Shown: piece after piece, positions 7,445 through 16,646 of the stretch | How the letters are laid out: the number at the start of each line of letters is the position of its first letter | Position numbering within the stretch: position 1 is the stretch's first letter | Assembly: GCA_001404055.1 (NCBI GenBank) | Contig: CXTY01000008.1 | Coordinates: forward strand, 59,680-123,679 | Length of the DNA: 64,000 nucleotides | Source of the DNA: Roseibium album | GTDB taxonomy: Bacteria; Pseudomonadota; Alphaproteobacteria; Rhizobiales; Stappiaceae | Reading direction: 5' to 3' | Notes under the pieces: model-generated | Database searches by the model: none | What the model was told of the DNA's origin: nothing | The model's input: only the letters and a program-made list of their open reading frames with translations | Position numbers and translations under genes: made by a program

Positions 7445-9964
7445 ATGTCATATTCGGCAAAACGCATTGGCCTTGACCTTCTGATACTTGGCACGACGCT
7501 GGCAGGGATCCTTGCAGTGTTGTTCACCGGTGGATACACGCAATTTGTCATTGGGCTGGTCGCCCTTACAACCATTTTGGGAACCGGATTGAATGTCCTT
7601 TACGGACTGACCGGTCTAGTCTCTCTGGGGCAGGTCGGATTTTTTGCCATTGGTGCCTATGCCTGTGGCATCGCAACCCTTTCGGGACTTTCCTTCTGGA
7701 TCGCCTTACCATTGGCGACTGTCGTCACTGGCCTCGCAGGCGGCCTGCTGGCTGTTCCCGCCGTCCGCATGGCGGGACCGTTCCTGGCAATGGTCACGAT
7801 CGCCTTTGCATTTATCGTTGAGCATGGCGCGGTCGAATGGCGCAGCGTGACCGGAGGTCAGAACGGACTCATGGGTTTTCCGATGCCTGAGATCGGTGGG
7901 TATCTGTTCTCCGAACGTGATCTTGTCCTGCTTTCGATCGCACTGGCGGGATTGTCGACCTATCTGTTTCGCAGGCTTGCAGACAGCGGTTGGGGAATGG
8001 CAATGACGGGTATGCGGGACGCGGAAATCGCAGCCTCGTCACTTGGTTACAGACCTTTCGTGGTCAAGTCTGCCGCGTTTGTCATTGCCGCGGCAATGGC
8101 AGGTCTGGCGGGCGGGCTGTTCACACCCTTGATGATGTTCATTGCCCCCAGCAATTTTCCCTTCTCGCAATCGATTCTTTTCCTGTTCGCGATCCTGATA
8201 GGCGGGGCCGGCGCGGTTTTGGGCCCACTGGCCGGTGCACTCGTGACGGTTTTGTTGCCCGAGTTTCTGTCCGGGTTGGCGGAATACCGGCTTTTGTTCT
8301 TTGGGGGACTGTTGGTTGGCGTTTTGCTGCTGGCTCCAAGAGGCATTGCCGGAACTGTTTCTGTGCTGTTGCCAGCGCGCCCGCGTGTGATTTCAGCTGA
8401 TGACGCAGATCAAATTGAAACCTTCCTGACAAAGGGAAACGCCGGTGCAACGCTGGAAATCGAGGATCTTGGAATTTCCTTTGGTGGAGTGCACGCGGTC
8501 GACGGTGTGACCTGTTCGATCCGGCCCGCAGAAGTGACCTCGATAATCGGACCCAACGGGGCAGGAAAAACAACCATCCTGAACATGGTCAGTGGCTTTT
8601 ATGCGCCCTCTGAAGGCCGGATTCTGCTCAATGGCAGGGATCTGGCGGGTGCGTCTGCTCATTCGGTGGCACGGGCGGGAATTTCGCGCACTTACCAGAC
8701 CACGAAGCTTTTCGAAAACCGGTCCGTTGTCGCTAATGTGGTCGCCGGCCTTTATAGGGGAACTCTTGGAAATCCACTGAAGGATTCTCAATCATCTTCG
8801 AATCTGGCACTGGCCGCCGGCCTGTTACAGTACTGCGGTTACCATGGTGACCTCGACAAGCGTGCCGGTGACTTGCCCCACGTGGATCGACGGCTTGTGG
8901 AGATCGCGCGCGCGCTGGCAATGCGGCCTGAAGCCCTGCTTCTTGACGAACCCGCGGCAGGATTGATGCGCTCCGACAAGGATGCGCTTGGCAAACTTCT
9001 TCTCCGGATCTCGAGGCTTGGTCTTGCAGTTGTTATTGTTGAACACGACATGGATTTGGTCATGGGTATCTCCGATCGAATTCAGGCTCTGGATGCCGGG
9101 AAATCAATCGCGTTCGGCACGCCGTCCGAGATCCAGGCAAATGCGCTTGTTATCGCAGCCTATCTTGGTGGCGGCAGCTCGAAAGCTCACCCACGCCATG
9201 GAGAACTGGAAATGGTGGAGACACCCATTTTGTCCACCTTGCAACTGGAAGCAGGGTATGGCGCGGCACCTGTCTTGAAAGACGTATCCATTCGGGTCAG
9301 GCCAGGAGAAATGGTTGCCTTGCTCGGCGCTAATGGCGCGGGGAAGTCGACGTTCCTGTCTGCTCTTGCCGGACTCCATCGCCCGGTCAGTGGTCGTATC
9401 ATCCTGAATGACGCGCCTGTTCACCACTTGGCACCCCATGACCTCGTCGAACGGGGGTTGGTTCTTGTTCCCGAAGGAAGGCAGGTCTTTCCGGAGTTGA
9501 GTGTTCTGGAGAATATCGAGCTTGGTGCCTACAAACGTCGCAGTGATAGAATACGCAGTGACATGGATGTGCTACTGGACCGTTTCCCCCGCCTCAAGGA
9601 TAGACTGCATAGCCGTGCGGGTCTTCTTTCTGGTGGCGAACAGCAGATGATGGCAATCGCGCGCGGCCTCATGTCCAAACCGGAAATTCTTTTGCTGGAC
9701 GAACCTTCGCTCGGCCTGGCTCCGGCCATTGTCAATGAGCTCTACGCCATTCTGGGAGAACTGAGAGACGAAGGAACCACTATTTTGCTGGTCGACCAGA
9801 TGGCGACAATGGCCCTCTCGGTCGCCGACTATGCCTACGTTCTGGAACAGGGCCAAGTGGTCGTCGAAGGTGTTGCGAGCGATCTGGTTTCCGATCCCCG
9901 GCTAACGGCTGCCTATCTGGGAGGTGGAGAGCCAGCGGCAATCCGTCAGGAGGCAATGGTGTGA
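7445..9964 (+). CDS. fused LivM permease - LivG ATPase - LivF ATPase
   Basis: Single polypeptide of 839 residues carrying three transporter subunits. Residues 1-310 form a LivM permease (LTGLVSLGQVGFFAIGAYA near 55-73). Residues 335-580 form a LivG-type ATPase with Walker A GPNGAGKTT at 369-377, Walker B LLLDEPAAGL near 498-507 and a signature LPHVDRRLVEIARAL. Residues 595-835 form a LivF-type ATPase with Walker A GANGAGKST at 628-636, signature LLSGGEQQMMAIARG and Walker B LLLDEPSLGLAP. The reading frame is continuous with no sign of assembly error. With LivH (6559) it makes the full importer. Start ATG 7445 is preferred to an upstream in-frame ATG inside livH. Confidence 0.92.
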   Translation: MSYSAKRIGLDLLILGTTLAGILAVLFTGGYTQFVIGLVALTTILGTGLNVLYGLTGLVSLGQVGFFAIGAYACGIATLSGLSFWIALPLATVVTGLAGGLLAVPAVRMAGPFLAMVTIAFAFIVEHGAVEWRSVTGGQNGLMGFPMPEIGGYLFSERDLVLLSIALAGLSTYLFRRLADSGWGMAMTGMRDAEIAASSLGYRPFVVKSAAFVIAAAMAGLAGGLFTPLMMFIAPSNFPFSQSILFLFAILIGGAGAVLGPLAGALVTVLLPEFLSGLAEYRLLFFGGLLVGVLLLAPRGIAGTVSVLLPARPRVISADDADQIETFLTKGNAGATLEIEDLGISFGGVHAVDGVTCSIRPAEVTSIIGPNGAGKTTILNMVSGFYAPSEGRILLNGRDLAGASAHSVARAGISRTYQTTKLFENRSVVANVVAGLYRGTLGNPLKDSQSSSNLALAAGLLQYCGYHGDLDKRAGDLPHVDRRLVEIARALAMRPEALLLDEPAAGLMRSDKDALGKLLLRISRLGLAVVIVEHDMDLVMGISDRIQALDAGKSIAFGTPSEIQANALVIAAYLGGGSSKAHPRHGELEMVETPILSTLQLEAGYGAAPVLKDVSIRVRPGEMVALLGANGAGKSTFLSALAGLHRPVSGRIILNDAPVHHLAPHDLVERGLVLVPEGRQVFPELSVLENIELGAYKRRSDRIRSDMDVLLDRFPRLKDRLHSRAGLLSGGEQQMMAIARGLMSKPEILLLDEPSLGLAPAIVNELYAILGELRDEGTTILLVDQMATMALSVADYAYVLEQGQVVVEGVASDLVSDPRLTAAYLGGGEPAAIRQEAMV

Positions 9965-11190
9965 GCGATCTTGTCATTCGTGAGGTCAGATTGCCGGGCT
10001 ATTCGTTCAATGTAGACGTTCTTGTCAGAAGTGGTCTGATCGCAGCGATAGAACAAAACATCTCGACCAGTGCGTTGGAGATTTCAGGTGCGGGGGCACT
10101 TCTTACACCAGGCTTCGTCGAAAGCCACATTCACCTCGACAAGTCTTGCATTCTCGACCGCTGCCACAATGCGACAGGGACGCTGGATGGCGCGATTGCC
10201 GCGGTCAACCAGGCAAAAAAGGGGTTCACGGAAGACGACGTTTACCGGCGAGGCACTCGGGTCCTCGAAAAAGCGATAATCCAGGGCACCAACGCGATGC
10301 GAACCCATGTCGAGATCGACCCGGGTATCGGTCTGACCGGCTTTAACGCCATCATGCGATTGAAACGAGATTTCGCATGGGCACTCGATCTGCAAGTCTG
10401 CGTTTTTCCGCAAGAGGGTCTGACCAACAATTCGGGAACGCAAAAACTTCTGGAGGAGGCAATCCAAAATGGCGCGGATGTTCTTGGCGGTTGTCCATAC
10501 ACCGACGCTGATCCAATTGCCCAGATCCGGATCCTCTACGAATTGGCCGCCCGTTATGATCTGGATCTCGACTTTCATTTGGATTTTGATCTTGATCCCG
10601 GGTGGCGGCATCTCGATGAAATTGCTCGCCAGACATTGGCCTTCGGATGGCAGGGCAGGGTTGCTGTCGGACACGTGACAAAACTTTCCGTTTTGCCTCC
10701 ACCTCAGCTGGTGGACACAGTGTCGTTGGTGAAGGATGCCGGTATCGCCTTGACGGTCTTGCCCGCAACGGACCTGTTCCTGATGGGGCGTGATCGTGAT
10801 CATCTGGTTCCGCGCGGTGTTGCGCCAGCGCATGTTTTTCATGCGAATGGGGTTTGTTGCACCATTGCGACAAACAATGTGCTCAATCCGTTTACACCAT
10901 ATGGGGATTGTTCATTGACGCGTATGGCCAATCTTTTTGCCAATGTGCAGCAGCTCAGCACAGCCGCCGAACTTGAGGCTTGTTTTGAAATGATCACTTC
11001 CGCAGCAGGGCAATTGATTGGCAAGGAGCAAATCTTGGCTATCGGAGAAGAAGCGACATTTGTTGCCCTTCCTGCGGAGACGGGTGCTCAGGCGATTGCA
11101 GAAATTGCGAGACCTACCTGGGGAATGAAACGAGGGCGTTTGAGCTTCGAACAACCTGCCGCACGCCTGTTGTCGCCTGGCACGGTGTAA
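9961..11190 (+). CDS. cytosine deaminase-like amidohydrolase
   Basis: Metal-dependent hydrolase of 409 residues in the cytosine deaminase / AtzC branch of the amidohydrolase superfamily. Metal-ligand motifs are visible: HIHLDK at 56-61, a His in DLDFHLDFD, GHVTKL, and the Asp region NNVLNPFTPYGD. The family deaminates or hydrolyses N-heterocycles (cytosine, creatinine-like rings, s-triazines). The substrate cannot be read from sequence. The GTG start overlaps the stop of the fused transporter gene (GTGA), so import and hydrolysis are translationally coupled. This argues that the imported solute is its substrate or precursor. Confidence 0.82.
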   Translation: MSDLVIREVRLPGYSFNVDVLVRSGLIAAIEQNISTSALEISGAGALLTPGFVESHIHLDKSCILDRCHNATGTLDGAIAAVNQAKKGFTEDDVYRRGTRVLEKAIIQGTNAMRTHVEIDPGIGLTGFNAIMRLKRDFAWALDLQVCVFPQEGLTNNSGTQKLLEEAIQNGADVLGGCPYTDADPIAQIRILYELAARYDLDLDFHLDFDLDPGWRHLDEIARQTLAFGWQGRVAVGHVTKLSVLPPPQLVDTVSLVKDAGIALTVLPATDLFLMGRDRDHLVPRGVAPAHVFHANGVCCTIATNNVLNPFTPYGDCSLTRMANLFANVQQLSTAAELEACFEMITSAAGQLIGKEQILAIGEEATFVALPAETGAQAIAEIARPTWGMKRGRLSFEQPAARLLSPGTV

Positions 11191-11228
11191 AGGCCGCAAA
11201 AAGCACTTGAAACCGTCTAACATGCTCA

Positions 11229-11261
11229 TCAAACAAGAAAGCCTGCTCCGATGGAGCAGGC
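11229..11261 (-). terminator. intrinsic terminator for the BMP-type binding protein gene
   Basis: A perfect 9-bp GC-rich stem GCCTGCTCC/GGAGCAGGC with a 3-base loop (11241-11261). On the minus strand it is followed by a T-rich run (CTTTCTTGTTTG). It lies about 60 bp beyond the stop of the leftward gene 11322-12422. Confidence 0.7.
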
Positions 11262-11321
11262 CGATTGAAACAATTGGACATTCGTGAGGCCGGAAAAGAT
11301 TCTCGGCTACAAGAAAGCCAC

Positions 11322-12422
11322 CTAGGTGATAGAGCCGTCGACACCTTCGATCAGGTAATCGGTTCCCCAGAGCGCTCCGTCGTAGAGTCCTAGCGTACCT
11401 TCGACAACGATCTTGCCGGTGTTGTCTTTCAATGGCCCAACAAAGATCGGTGCGCCGCCTTTCAGTTCTTCAATTGCAGCCAAGGCGGCTGTTATCGCGT
11501 TTTCGCTTGCGCCAGCGCCAAACGCGGTCGAGGCGACCATGTTCTTGTCGTAACCACCTTCGTTGAGGTTGGGCAGTTTCTCGCCTTTTTGAATGAGTTC
11601 TGCATATGCGGTATAGACGGTTCCCCATTTGAGTTCTGCACCGGTTATGAAACCGTTCGGTGCCAATGGTGACTGGTCCGCGTTGTGGCCGCAGCTCTTC
11701 ACGCCGCGTCCTTCAGCGGTTTCGATCACGACTTTCGGGCTGTCCACGTGGCAGGCAAGGATGTCGCAACCCGCATCGACCAGCGCATTCGCCGCTTCAG
11801 CCTCGCGGACCGGCAGAGACCATTCCCCTGTAATAATCAATTGCACTTTAACGTTTGGATTTACCTTGCGCGCCCCGAGCGTAAACGCGTTGATGTTGCG
11901 CAAGACAAGTGAAATTGGCTTTGCTGCTATGAAGCCGATCTTGTTTGTTTTGGTTGAAAGGCCTGCGGCGACACCGTTTACATAGTGGGCCTGATCCAGA
12001 TAGCAGAAGTAGCCGCCAAGATTTTCCGGGTGCTTGTCCGCCGACCATAATGAAGTCGGGTGCCGCAATTCCACATCAGGATATTTCTTTGCGGTATCAA
12101 TCATGAAGGGGTCAAAATAGCCGAAACTGGTTGGAAACAGCAGGCTTGCGCCATCGAGTTCGATCATCGACTCCATGGACTTTGTGACTGCGTTGGTCTC
12201 CGCAACATTTTCTTCTTCAACGACAGTCACATCAGGGATGTCTTTCAATGCCTGTGCGGCTACCGCGTGCGCCTGGTTCCAGCCAAAATCGTCCTTGGGT
12301 CCAACATAGATCATGCCGATCGTGGTTGTCGACGCGCGTGTGAGGGTTGGTATCGAGGCAGCCAGCGCCAGACCGCCAGTTCCTGCCAGAAACGTTCTGC
12401 GGTTGAATGTGAAATTACTCAT
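11322..12422 (-). CDS. BMP-family ABC transporter binding protein
   Basis: Secreted binding protein of 366 residues. The N-terminus NFTFNRRTFLAGTGGLALAA is a twin-arginine type signal. The mature part starts TTTIGMIYVGPKDDFGWNQAH, the hallmark of the BMP (PnrA/Med, purine nucleoside or riboflavin-type) binding-protein family. ATG 12422, with GAAGGGA just upstream, is chosen over a TTG at 12437. No BMP-type permease or ATPase genes are adjacent, so it may feed the liv-like importer or a distant one. It is convergent with the amidohydrolase at 9961 and shares direction with the GntR at 12645. Confidence 0.88.
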   Translation of the reverse strand: MSNFTFNRRTFLAGTGGLALAASIPTLTRASTTTIGMIYVGPKDDFGWNQAHAVAAQALKDIPDVTVVEEENVAETNAVTKSMESMIELDGASLLFPTSFGYFDPFMIDTAKKYPDVELRHPTSLWSADKHPENLGGYFCYLDQAHYVNGVAAGLSTKTNKIGFIAAKPISLVLRNINAFTLGARKVNPNVKVQLIITGEWSLPVREAEAANALVDAGCDILACHVDSPKVVIETAEGRGVKSCGHNADQSPLAPNGFITGAELKWGTVYTAYAELIQKGEKLPNLNEGGYDKNMVASTAFGAGASENAITAALAAIEELKGGAPIFVGPLKDNTGKIVVEGTLGLYDGALWGTDYLIEGVDGSIT

Positions 12423-12644
12423 ATCTGTTCCCTTCAAAATACTATTCAGCGCACAACTTTCCCGTTCCCGGCGGATCGGCGCCCTGGCGTTGCAGCGTTT
12501 AAGCTACCGCTTCTGTTAAGTGTCGTGAGTGTCCGCTTGCAGCGGCTTCTGTGCGACTGCCGGTTGCCGGTCAGCTGCTTGCGACGGCTTATGGCCGCCG
12601 GTTCTCCCAGTGTCAGGCTGAACGAATGCTAATCCGCCAAAGCG

Positions 12645-13403
12645 TCATGCCTGACGCTTCACTTGTCTTTCGTGGATTGCGATCGTGTCGGTTGCTTGTT
12701 CGGCCTGTATTTCGCTCGCGTGGCGGCTCAGAATCTCGGAGAGCCTCGGCCCGTTTTTTACATCGTCATTCAAAGCCCGCCTTTCGACCAGGCTGACATG
12801 ATGATCCATTTGCCGCACAGCTTCCTCAATATTTCCCTCGCGCAGTGCGATTACGACATTCCTGTGTTCGTCGACGGCGCAATCTGTGGCGTGGGGCCGT
12901 CCGTAAAGAGCCAGGATCAGTGAACAACGCGAAACAAGTTGGGTAACGTAGTCGATTAGGACAGGGTTCTGCGTGAGTTCCGCAAGCAATATGTGAAATT
13001 CCGCAGCAAGTCGAACCGATATGCGTTCGTCGCCAGTTTCTCTAGCTGCATCTTCCTTATTGAGATGACTCTCCAAAAGGGTGCCGTTTTCTGAAGTCCA
13101 GGTTTCCGCCACGATCCTGATGACTTCGCGTTCCAACGCCCGGCGAACACGAAAAACATCCTTGGATTCCGACAAGCTGGGTCGTGCGACGGTTGCTGTC
13201 TTTTTGCCGCCAGCTTCTACAAGGCCGTCGCTTTGCAGACGGGCAAGAGCCTGCCTGACAAGCGTCCGACTGATGTTGAAGGGTGCACCGATTTCGTCCT
13301 CGGGCAGTTTCGTGCCCGGCCCGAGGTCTTGCTCGATGATCGCCTGACGAAGTGCACGATAGACTGTTTCAGCGCGTGTGAGTTTTTTCATCTCGACACT
13401 CAT
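12645..13403 (-). CDS. GntR-family (FCD) transcriptional regulator
   Basis: Regulator of 252 residues: winged helix (LPEDEIGAPFNISRTLVRQAL) then an FCD ligand-binding domain with SVRLAAEFHILLAELTQNP and AVDEHRNVV. It is clearly paralogous to the regulator at 3928-4617. It is divergent from the RHH/DUF1989/amidohydrolase operon (13618 onward), and the shared 215-bp region contains a pair of inverted GTATAC-centred sites. Likely role is control of both directions by a metabolite of the pathway. Confidence 0.88.
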   Translation of the reverse strand: MSVEMKKLTRAETVYRALRQAIIEQDLGPGTKLPEDEIGAPFNISRTLVRQALARLQSDGLVEAGGKKTATVARPSLSESKDVFRVRRALEREVIRIVAETWTSENGTLLESHLNKEDAARETGDERISVRLAAEFHILLAELTQNPVLIDYVTQLVSRCSLILALYGRPHATDCAVDEHRNVVIALREGNIEEAVRQMDHHVSLVERRALNDDVKNGPRLSEILSRHASEIQAEQATDTIAIHERQVKRQA

Positions 13404-13448
13404 TTAATTTGGTTGCCTTAGTTAAGTATGCAATATCGAACAAATCAA

Positions 13449-13603
13449 GTATACAAAATGACCTAATTTCAGGCATGAATTGCCTAAAAAATGCCCTTCG
13501 TAGCGTGCCCCAATGATGCTTATGTGTGTGAGGTACAGTGGATTCTATCAAAAGAAATCCACTCACAGATTTAATCGATACTTGATTAGGTCATTTAGTA
13601 TAC
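13449..13603. promoter_or_regulatory. inverted 19-bp operator pair around the divergent promoter
   Basis: GTATACAAAATGACCTAAT at 13449-13467 recurs inverted at 13585-13603 with one mismatch. The two sites are about 117 bp apart and bracket the divergent promoters of the GntR gene and the 13618 operon. The GTATAC core resembles GntR-type operators. Site spacing would allow looping. The binding protein is inferred. Confidence 0.55.
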
Positions 13604-13617
13604 AAGATGGAGTGAAA

Positions 13618-13788
13618 ATGGGATCCGAAGATGGCAAACGACACCGTCTTGTTCTCTCGCTCAATCAGCAGCAAATCGAGCTGGTTGACAGGACGATCGC
13701 AAACGGTTTCGCAGAAAGCCGGGAGGCGCTTTTTCGCCTCGCATTGAAGGAGTATGACGAACGCAGGGGGGCTAAAGCAGATGCCTGA
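13618..13788 (+). CDS. small ribbon-helix-helix-like protein
   Basis: A 56-residue protein with the pattern of a ribbon-helix-helix DNA-binding domain: a short basic strand RHRLVLSLN, a helix QQQIELVDRTIANG, then a helix ESREALFRLALKEYDER. ATG 13618 lies just past the second operator. The gene overlaps or abuts the DUF1989 gene. It may be an auxiliary regulator of the same operon, with no specific homologue recognised. Confidence 0.6.
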   Translation: MGSEDGKRHRLVLSLNQQQIELVDRTIANGFAESREALFRLALKEYDERRGAKADA

Positions 13789-14761
13789 CACTGCTGCGGT
13801 CAAGAAGGCTCAGTCACGCAATGAGCGCCGGTTGCTAGACACACGGATATTGGAGCCGGGAACGGGAAAAGCCTTTGAATTACGCAAGGGCGAGGTCTTA
13901 AGGATCGAGCAGGCAGTAGGCAATCAATGCGTCGATTTCAATTGTTTCAACCTGCATGACTACAAGGAATTCATGCATTGCGGGCGCACACGCACTGTGC
14001 ACGGGTTCAATCCGACAGAGGGTGACTTTCTCTGGTCTGCTCCGCCGCGCGAAAATGCGATGCTTTACATATTGAAAGATACGGTCCGGCGTAACGACGT
14101 ATTGTTTCCCAGGTGCAGCGCATTTCTTTACGAAAGTGCATACGGTTTTGATGTTCACACCAATTGCCATGACATCCAGGCTGAAGCACAGCGCGAGTAT
14201 GGTCTGACACCGGATGATGTACATGACAGCTTCAATTTCTTCATGTGTACTGAAGTTGCGCGAGATGGGCGAGCGACAATCACGCGTCAGAACTCCAACA
14301 AGGGCGATCATGTAGATTTGGTTGCAATGATGGATGTCCTTGCTATTCCGAATGTCTGCGGTGCCGACATCATGCGTACCAGCAATTTCGCATTGAAGCC
14401 GGTCAGGATTAGCATTTTCGAAGCAAGTGAAAACGACTTGGCCGCTGTTCCGAACGTTGCATCCATGAAAAGTCAGCGGACGCCGGACCAGTTCCGCAAC
14501 GCTCAGATCAAGGCGACCCGTGAGCTTGTTGCTGATCCGGATTATGTACCCGAGTTCGTAAACACCCCCATCGAGGAAGAACAAATTGTCCTCGAGCTTG
14601 ATGAAGCGGAGTGGGCCATTTTCGAGGAACATGCTCGTCGGGACATTTATGGCGACGACCACGGGGCGGCGTTTCGCGATATTCTGTTTAGCTGGTGGGA
14701 GGACCGGTTCCTGAATGCTGCAAGCGGTGCTCCGTCCACTTCCGGCAAAACACATGATTGA
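13781..14761 (+). CDS. DUF1989 (urea carboxylase-associated) family protein
   Basis: Cytosolic protein of 326 residues with one DUF1989 domain. Recognisable family segments are RIEQAVGNQCVDFNCFNLHD, HTNCHDIQAEA and a DSFNFFMCTEV stretch. Conserved Cys and His (VHTNCH, FNFFMC) suggest a metal site. Relatives occur beside urea/guanidine carboxylase genes and beside amidohydrolases; their reaction is not settled. ATG 13781 is preferred over 13754 because a G-rich ribosome site lies 9 bases upstream. It overlaps the following amidohydrolase by 8 bp, so the pair is translationally coupled. Confidence 0.8.
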   Translation: MPDTAAVKKAQSRNERRLLDTRILEPGTGKAFELRKGEVLRIEQAVGNQCVDFNCFNLHDYKEFMHCGRTRTVHGFNPTEGDFLWSAPPRENAMLYILKDTVRRNDVLFPRCSAFLYESAYGFDVHTNCHDIQAEAQREYGLTPDDVHDSFNFFMCTEVARDGRATITRQNSNKGDHVDLVAMMDVLAIPNVCGADIMRTSNFALKPVRISIFEASENDLAAVPNVASMKSQRTPDQFRNAQIKATRELVADPDYVPEFVNTPIEEEQIVLELDEAEWAIFEEHARRDIYGDDHGAAFRDILFSWWEDRFLNAASGAPSTSGKTHD

Positions 14762-16337
14762 GAACGCCGACATTCGGGAGTTTCTGATCCGGAGTCGATC
14801 CACCATTATTGGAGTGGATAAAAACCTGCGCGAAGAAGTGCAGGAAGGTGCCGGTATCCATGTTCGAAATGGTGTTGTCGAGGCGATCAGGCCGTATGAG
14901 CGACTGAGGGCCGAATATCCGGAGCTGCCTTTGGAGGGGGGAGCCGACGCAATTGCCTTTCCGGGCCTGATCAACGGCCACCATCATTCGGGGCTGACCC
15001 CGTTTCAGCTCGGTGTACATTATGGACCGCTGGAACTCTGGTTGCCGCAATTCCGGGGCATGCGGTATGTCGGACACAGGCTGGATACACTCTATTCTGC
15101 AATCGAAATGCTGGAATCGGGAACGACGACAGTCCAGCACATTCATCCTGGCCTAACAGGGGATCAGGATAACTGGACGGACCTGTCGACCCAGGTCATT
15201 CGCGCTTATCGCGAAATTGGCATGCGGGTTTCATTTTCCTTTATGGTTCGAGACCGAAACCAGCTGGTTCATGAAGACGATGATGTGTTTCTGGCCAGCT
15301 TGCCGGAAGATGACGCGACCTACTGGCAGCCAATACTCGCTGGCAGCAAGGCCCCGATCAAATGCCACCTGGAATGGTTCAAAGCACAAAAGTCTGTTTG
15401 GGCCGGTGCCGACCCGGTTGGTGTTTCCTGGCAGTTGGCGCCAGCCAATCTGCATTGGTGTACGGATGAATGCCTGCTGGCAATTTTCGATACGGCAATG
15501 CGGACGCGGTCCAAGGTCCATATGCATCTTGTGGAGACACAGTTTCAGGCCGAATATTCATACCGGACATACGGAAAATCCGCAGTCCGCCACCTGGCCG
15601 ATCTTGGTTGCCTGACCAGTAACTTGACCATCGGGCATGGTATCTGGGTCGACGAAAAAGACCTCGACCTCATTCACGAATGCGGCTGTTCGATCTGCCA
15701 CAATGCGAGTTCCGGGCTGCGTCTTGCGAGCGGTATCGCTCCGGTCAACGAGATGCTCAAGAAAAGCATACCTGTCTGCTTGGGCATTGATCAGGCCGGG
15801 CTCAATGACGACCGGGACATGTTTCAGGAAATGCGGCTCGCTTGGGCCCTCCACAGAGAGCCCGGCCTCGAAACCTTCAGGCCTTCCGCGGGGCATATTT
15901 TCAAGATGGCGACCGAGCACGGGGGAGCGACGACGGGTTTCGACCGTCAAATCGGCAGGCTGGATGTCGGGAAAGCAGCCGACATCGTCCTGGTCAAGTG
16001 GAACGATATTGCACGCCCCTTTATCGACCGAGGCATTCCACTCATTGACGCGTTGCTGCAACGAACCAAGAGAATGCCGGCGGACACCGTGTTTGTCGGT
16101 GGACGAAAGGTGGTTGAAGAAGGCCAGGTGACGTTAATCGACCGCGACTCGATTTACGACGAAATCAAGGACCGGCTTATGTTGCCGTTGTCGCTGGAGG
16201 AGGTCGAAGCTCGTCAAAGGACTGCCTGCCTACTTGATCACATCGACCACTGGTTCAAATCCCGATACCCGACCGAAGTTCAACATCATTATCGCTTCAA
16301 CGCAGCCGCTGGTTCGATTGACCCGTCTCGCAAATAG
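14754..16337 (+). CDS. TrzN/SAH deaminase-like amidohydrolase
   Basis: Metal-dependent amidohydrolase of 527 residues, about 70 longer than typical relatives. The metal site is seen as NGHHHSG (His76, His78), HMHLVET, GHGIW and an Asp in GIDQAGLNDDRD. The C-terminal beta domain has the usual RLDVGKAADIVLVKW. The branch contains S-adenosylhomocysteine/thioadenosine deaminases and the s-triazine hydrolases AtzA and TrzN, so a purine-like or triazine-like ring is plausible. ATG 14754 is used; an in-frame ATG at 14715 lies within the DUF1989 gene and lacks a ribosome site. Confidence 0.82.
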   Translation: MIENADIREFLIRSRSTIIGVDKNLREEVQEGAGIHVRNGVVEAIRPYERLRAEYPELPLEGGADAIAFPGLINGHHHSGLTPFQLGVHYGPLELWLPQFRGMRYVGHRLDTLYSAIEMLESGTTTVQHIHPGLTGDQDNWTDLSTQVIRAYREIGMRVSFSFMVRDRNQLVHEDDDVFLASLPEDDATYWQPILAGSKAPIKCHLEWFKAQKSVWAGADPVGVSWQLAPANLHWCTDECLLAIFDTAMRTRSKVHMHLVETQFQAEYSYRTYGKSAVRHLADLGCLTSNLTIGHGIWVDEKDLDLIHECGCSICHNASSGLRLASGIAPVNEMLKKSIPVCLGIDQAGLNDDRDMFQEMRLAWALHREPGLETFRPSAGHIFKMATEHGGATTGFDRQIGRLDVGKAADIVLVKWNDIARPFIDRGIPLIDALLQRTKRMPADTVFVGGRKVVEEGQVTLIDRDSIYDEIKDRLMLPLSLEEVEARQRTACLLDHIDHWFKSRYPTEVQHHYRFNAAAGSIDPSRK

Positions 16338-16483
16338 TCAATACAAAGTGGCTACTTGCGCGCCAGAAACGACCACATAGAAGCCACACAGGTATTTCCG
16401 CTTTGCTGTTGGTTGTTTTTAAGGCCGCCAGTCTCCTTATGGCCCAGAATCTGACAAACGTTCATTCCGCAACGAATGCCGCT

Positions 16484-16547
16484 TCCCGCCCGGATTGCGC
16501 ACTTTGAAAAACGGCCCGCTTCGGCACTTCCGGCCCTGAGCTGACTT
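16484..16547. repeat. intergenic repeat, copy 1
   Basis: About 60 bp sharing blocks CCCGCCCGGATTGC and GGCCC with 28796-28860, in the same order and spacing. It lies between convergent genes (amidohydrolase and DUF4345). The rest of the 16338-16646 gap shows nothing recognisable. Confidence 0.55.
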
Positions 16548-16646
16548 AGGTGCTTTGTGCGGTGGTACTCCGGATCGATTGCACTTTTGCTGTAAAATTC
16601 GTTTCTGGAAAGCACCATGGAACCGATATGATGTTTACCCAGACGT

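Noticed and set aside
13898..14974. 358-codon minus-strand frame opposite the DUF1989 gene
   Set aside because: Antisense shadow; the plus strand carries clear DUF1989 motifs and operon overlaps.
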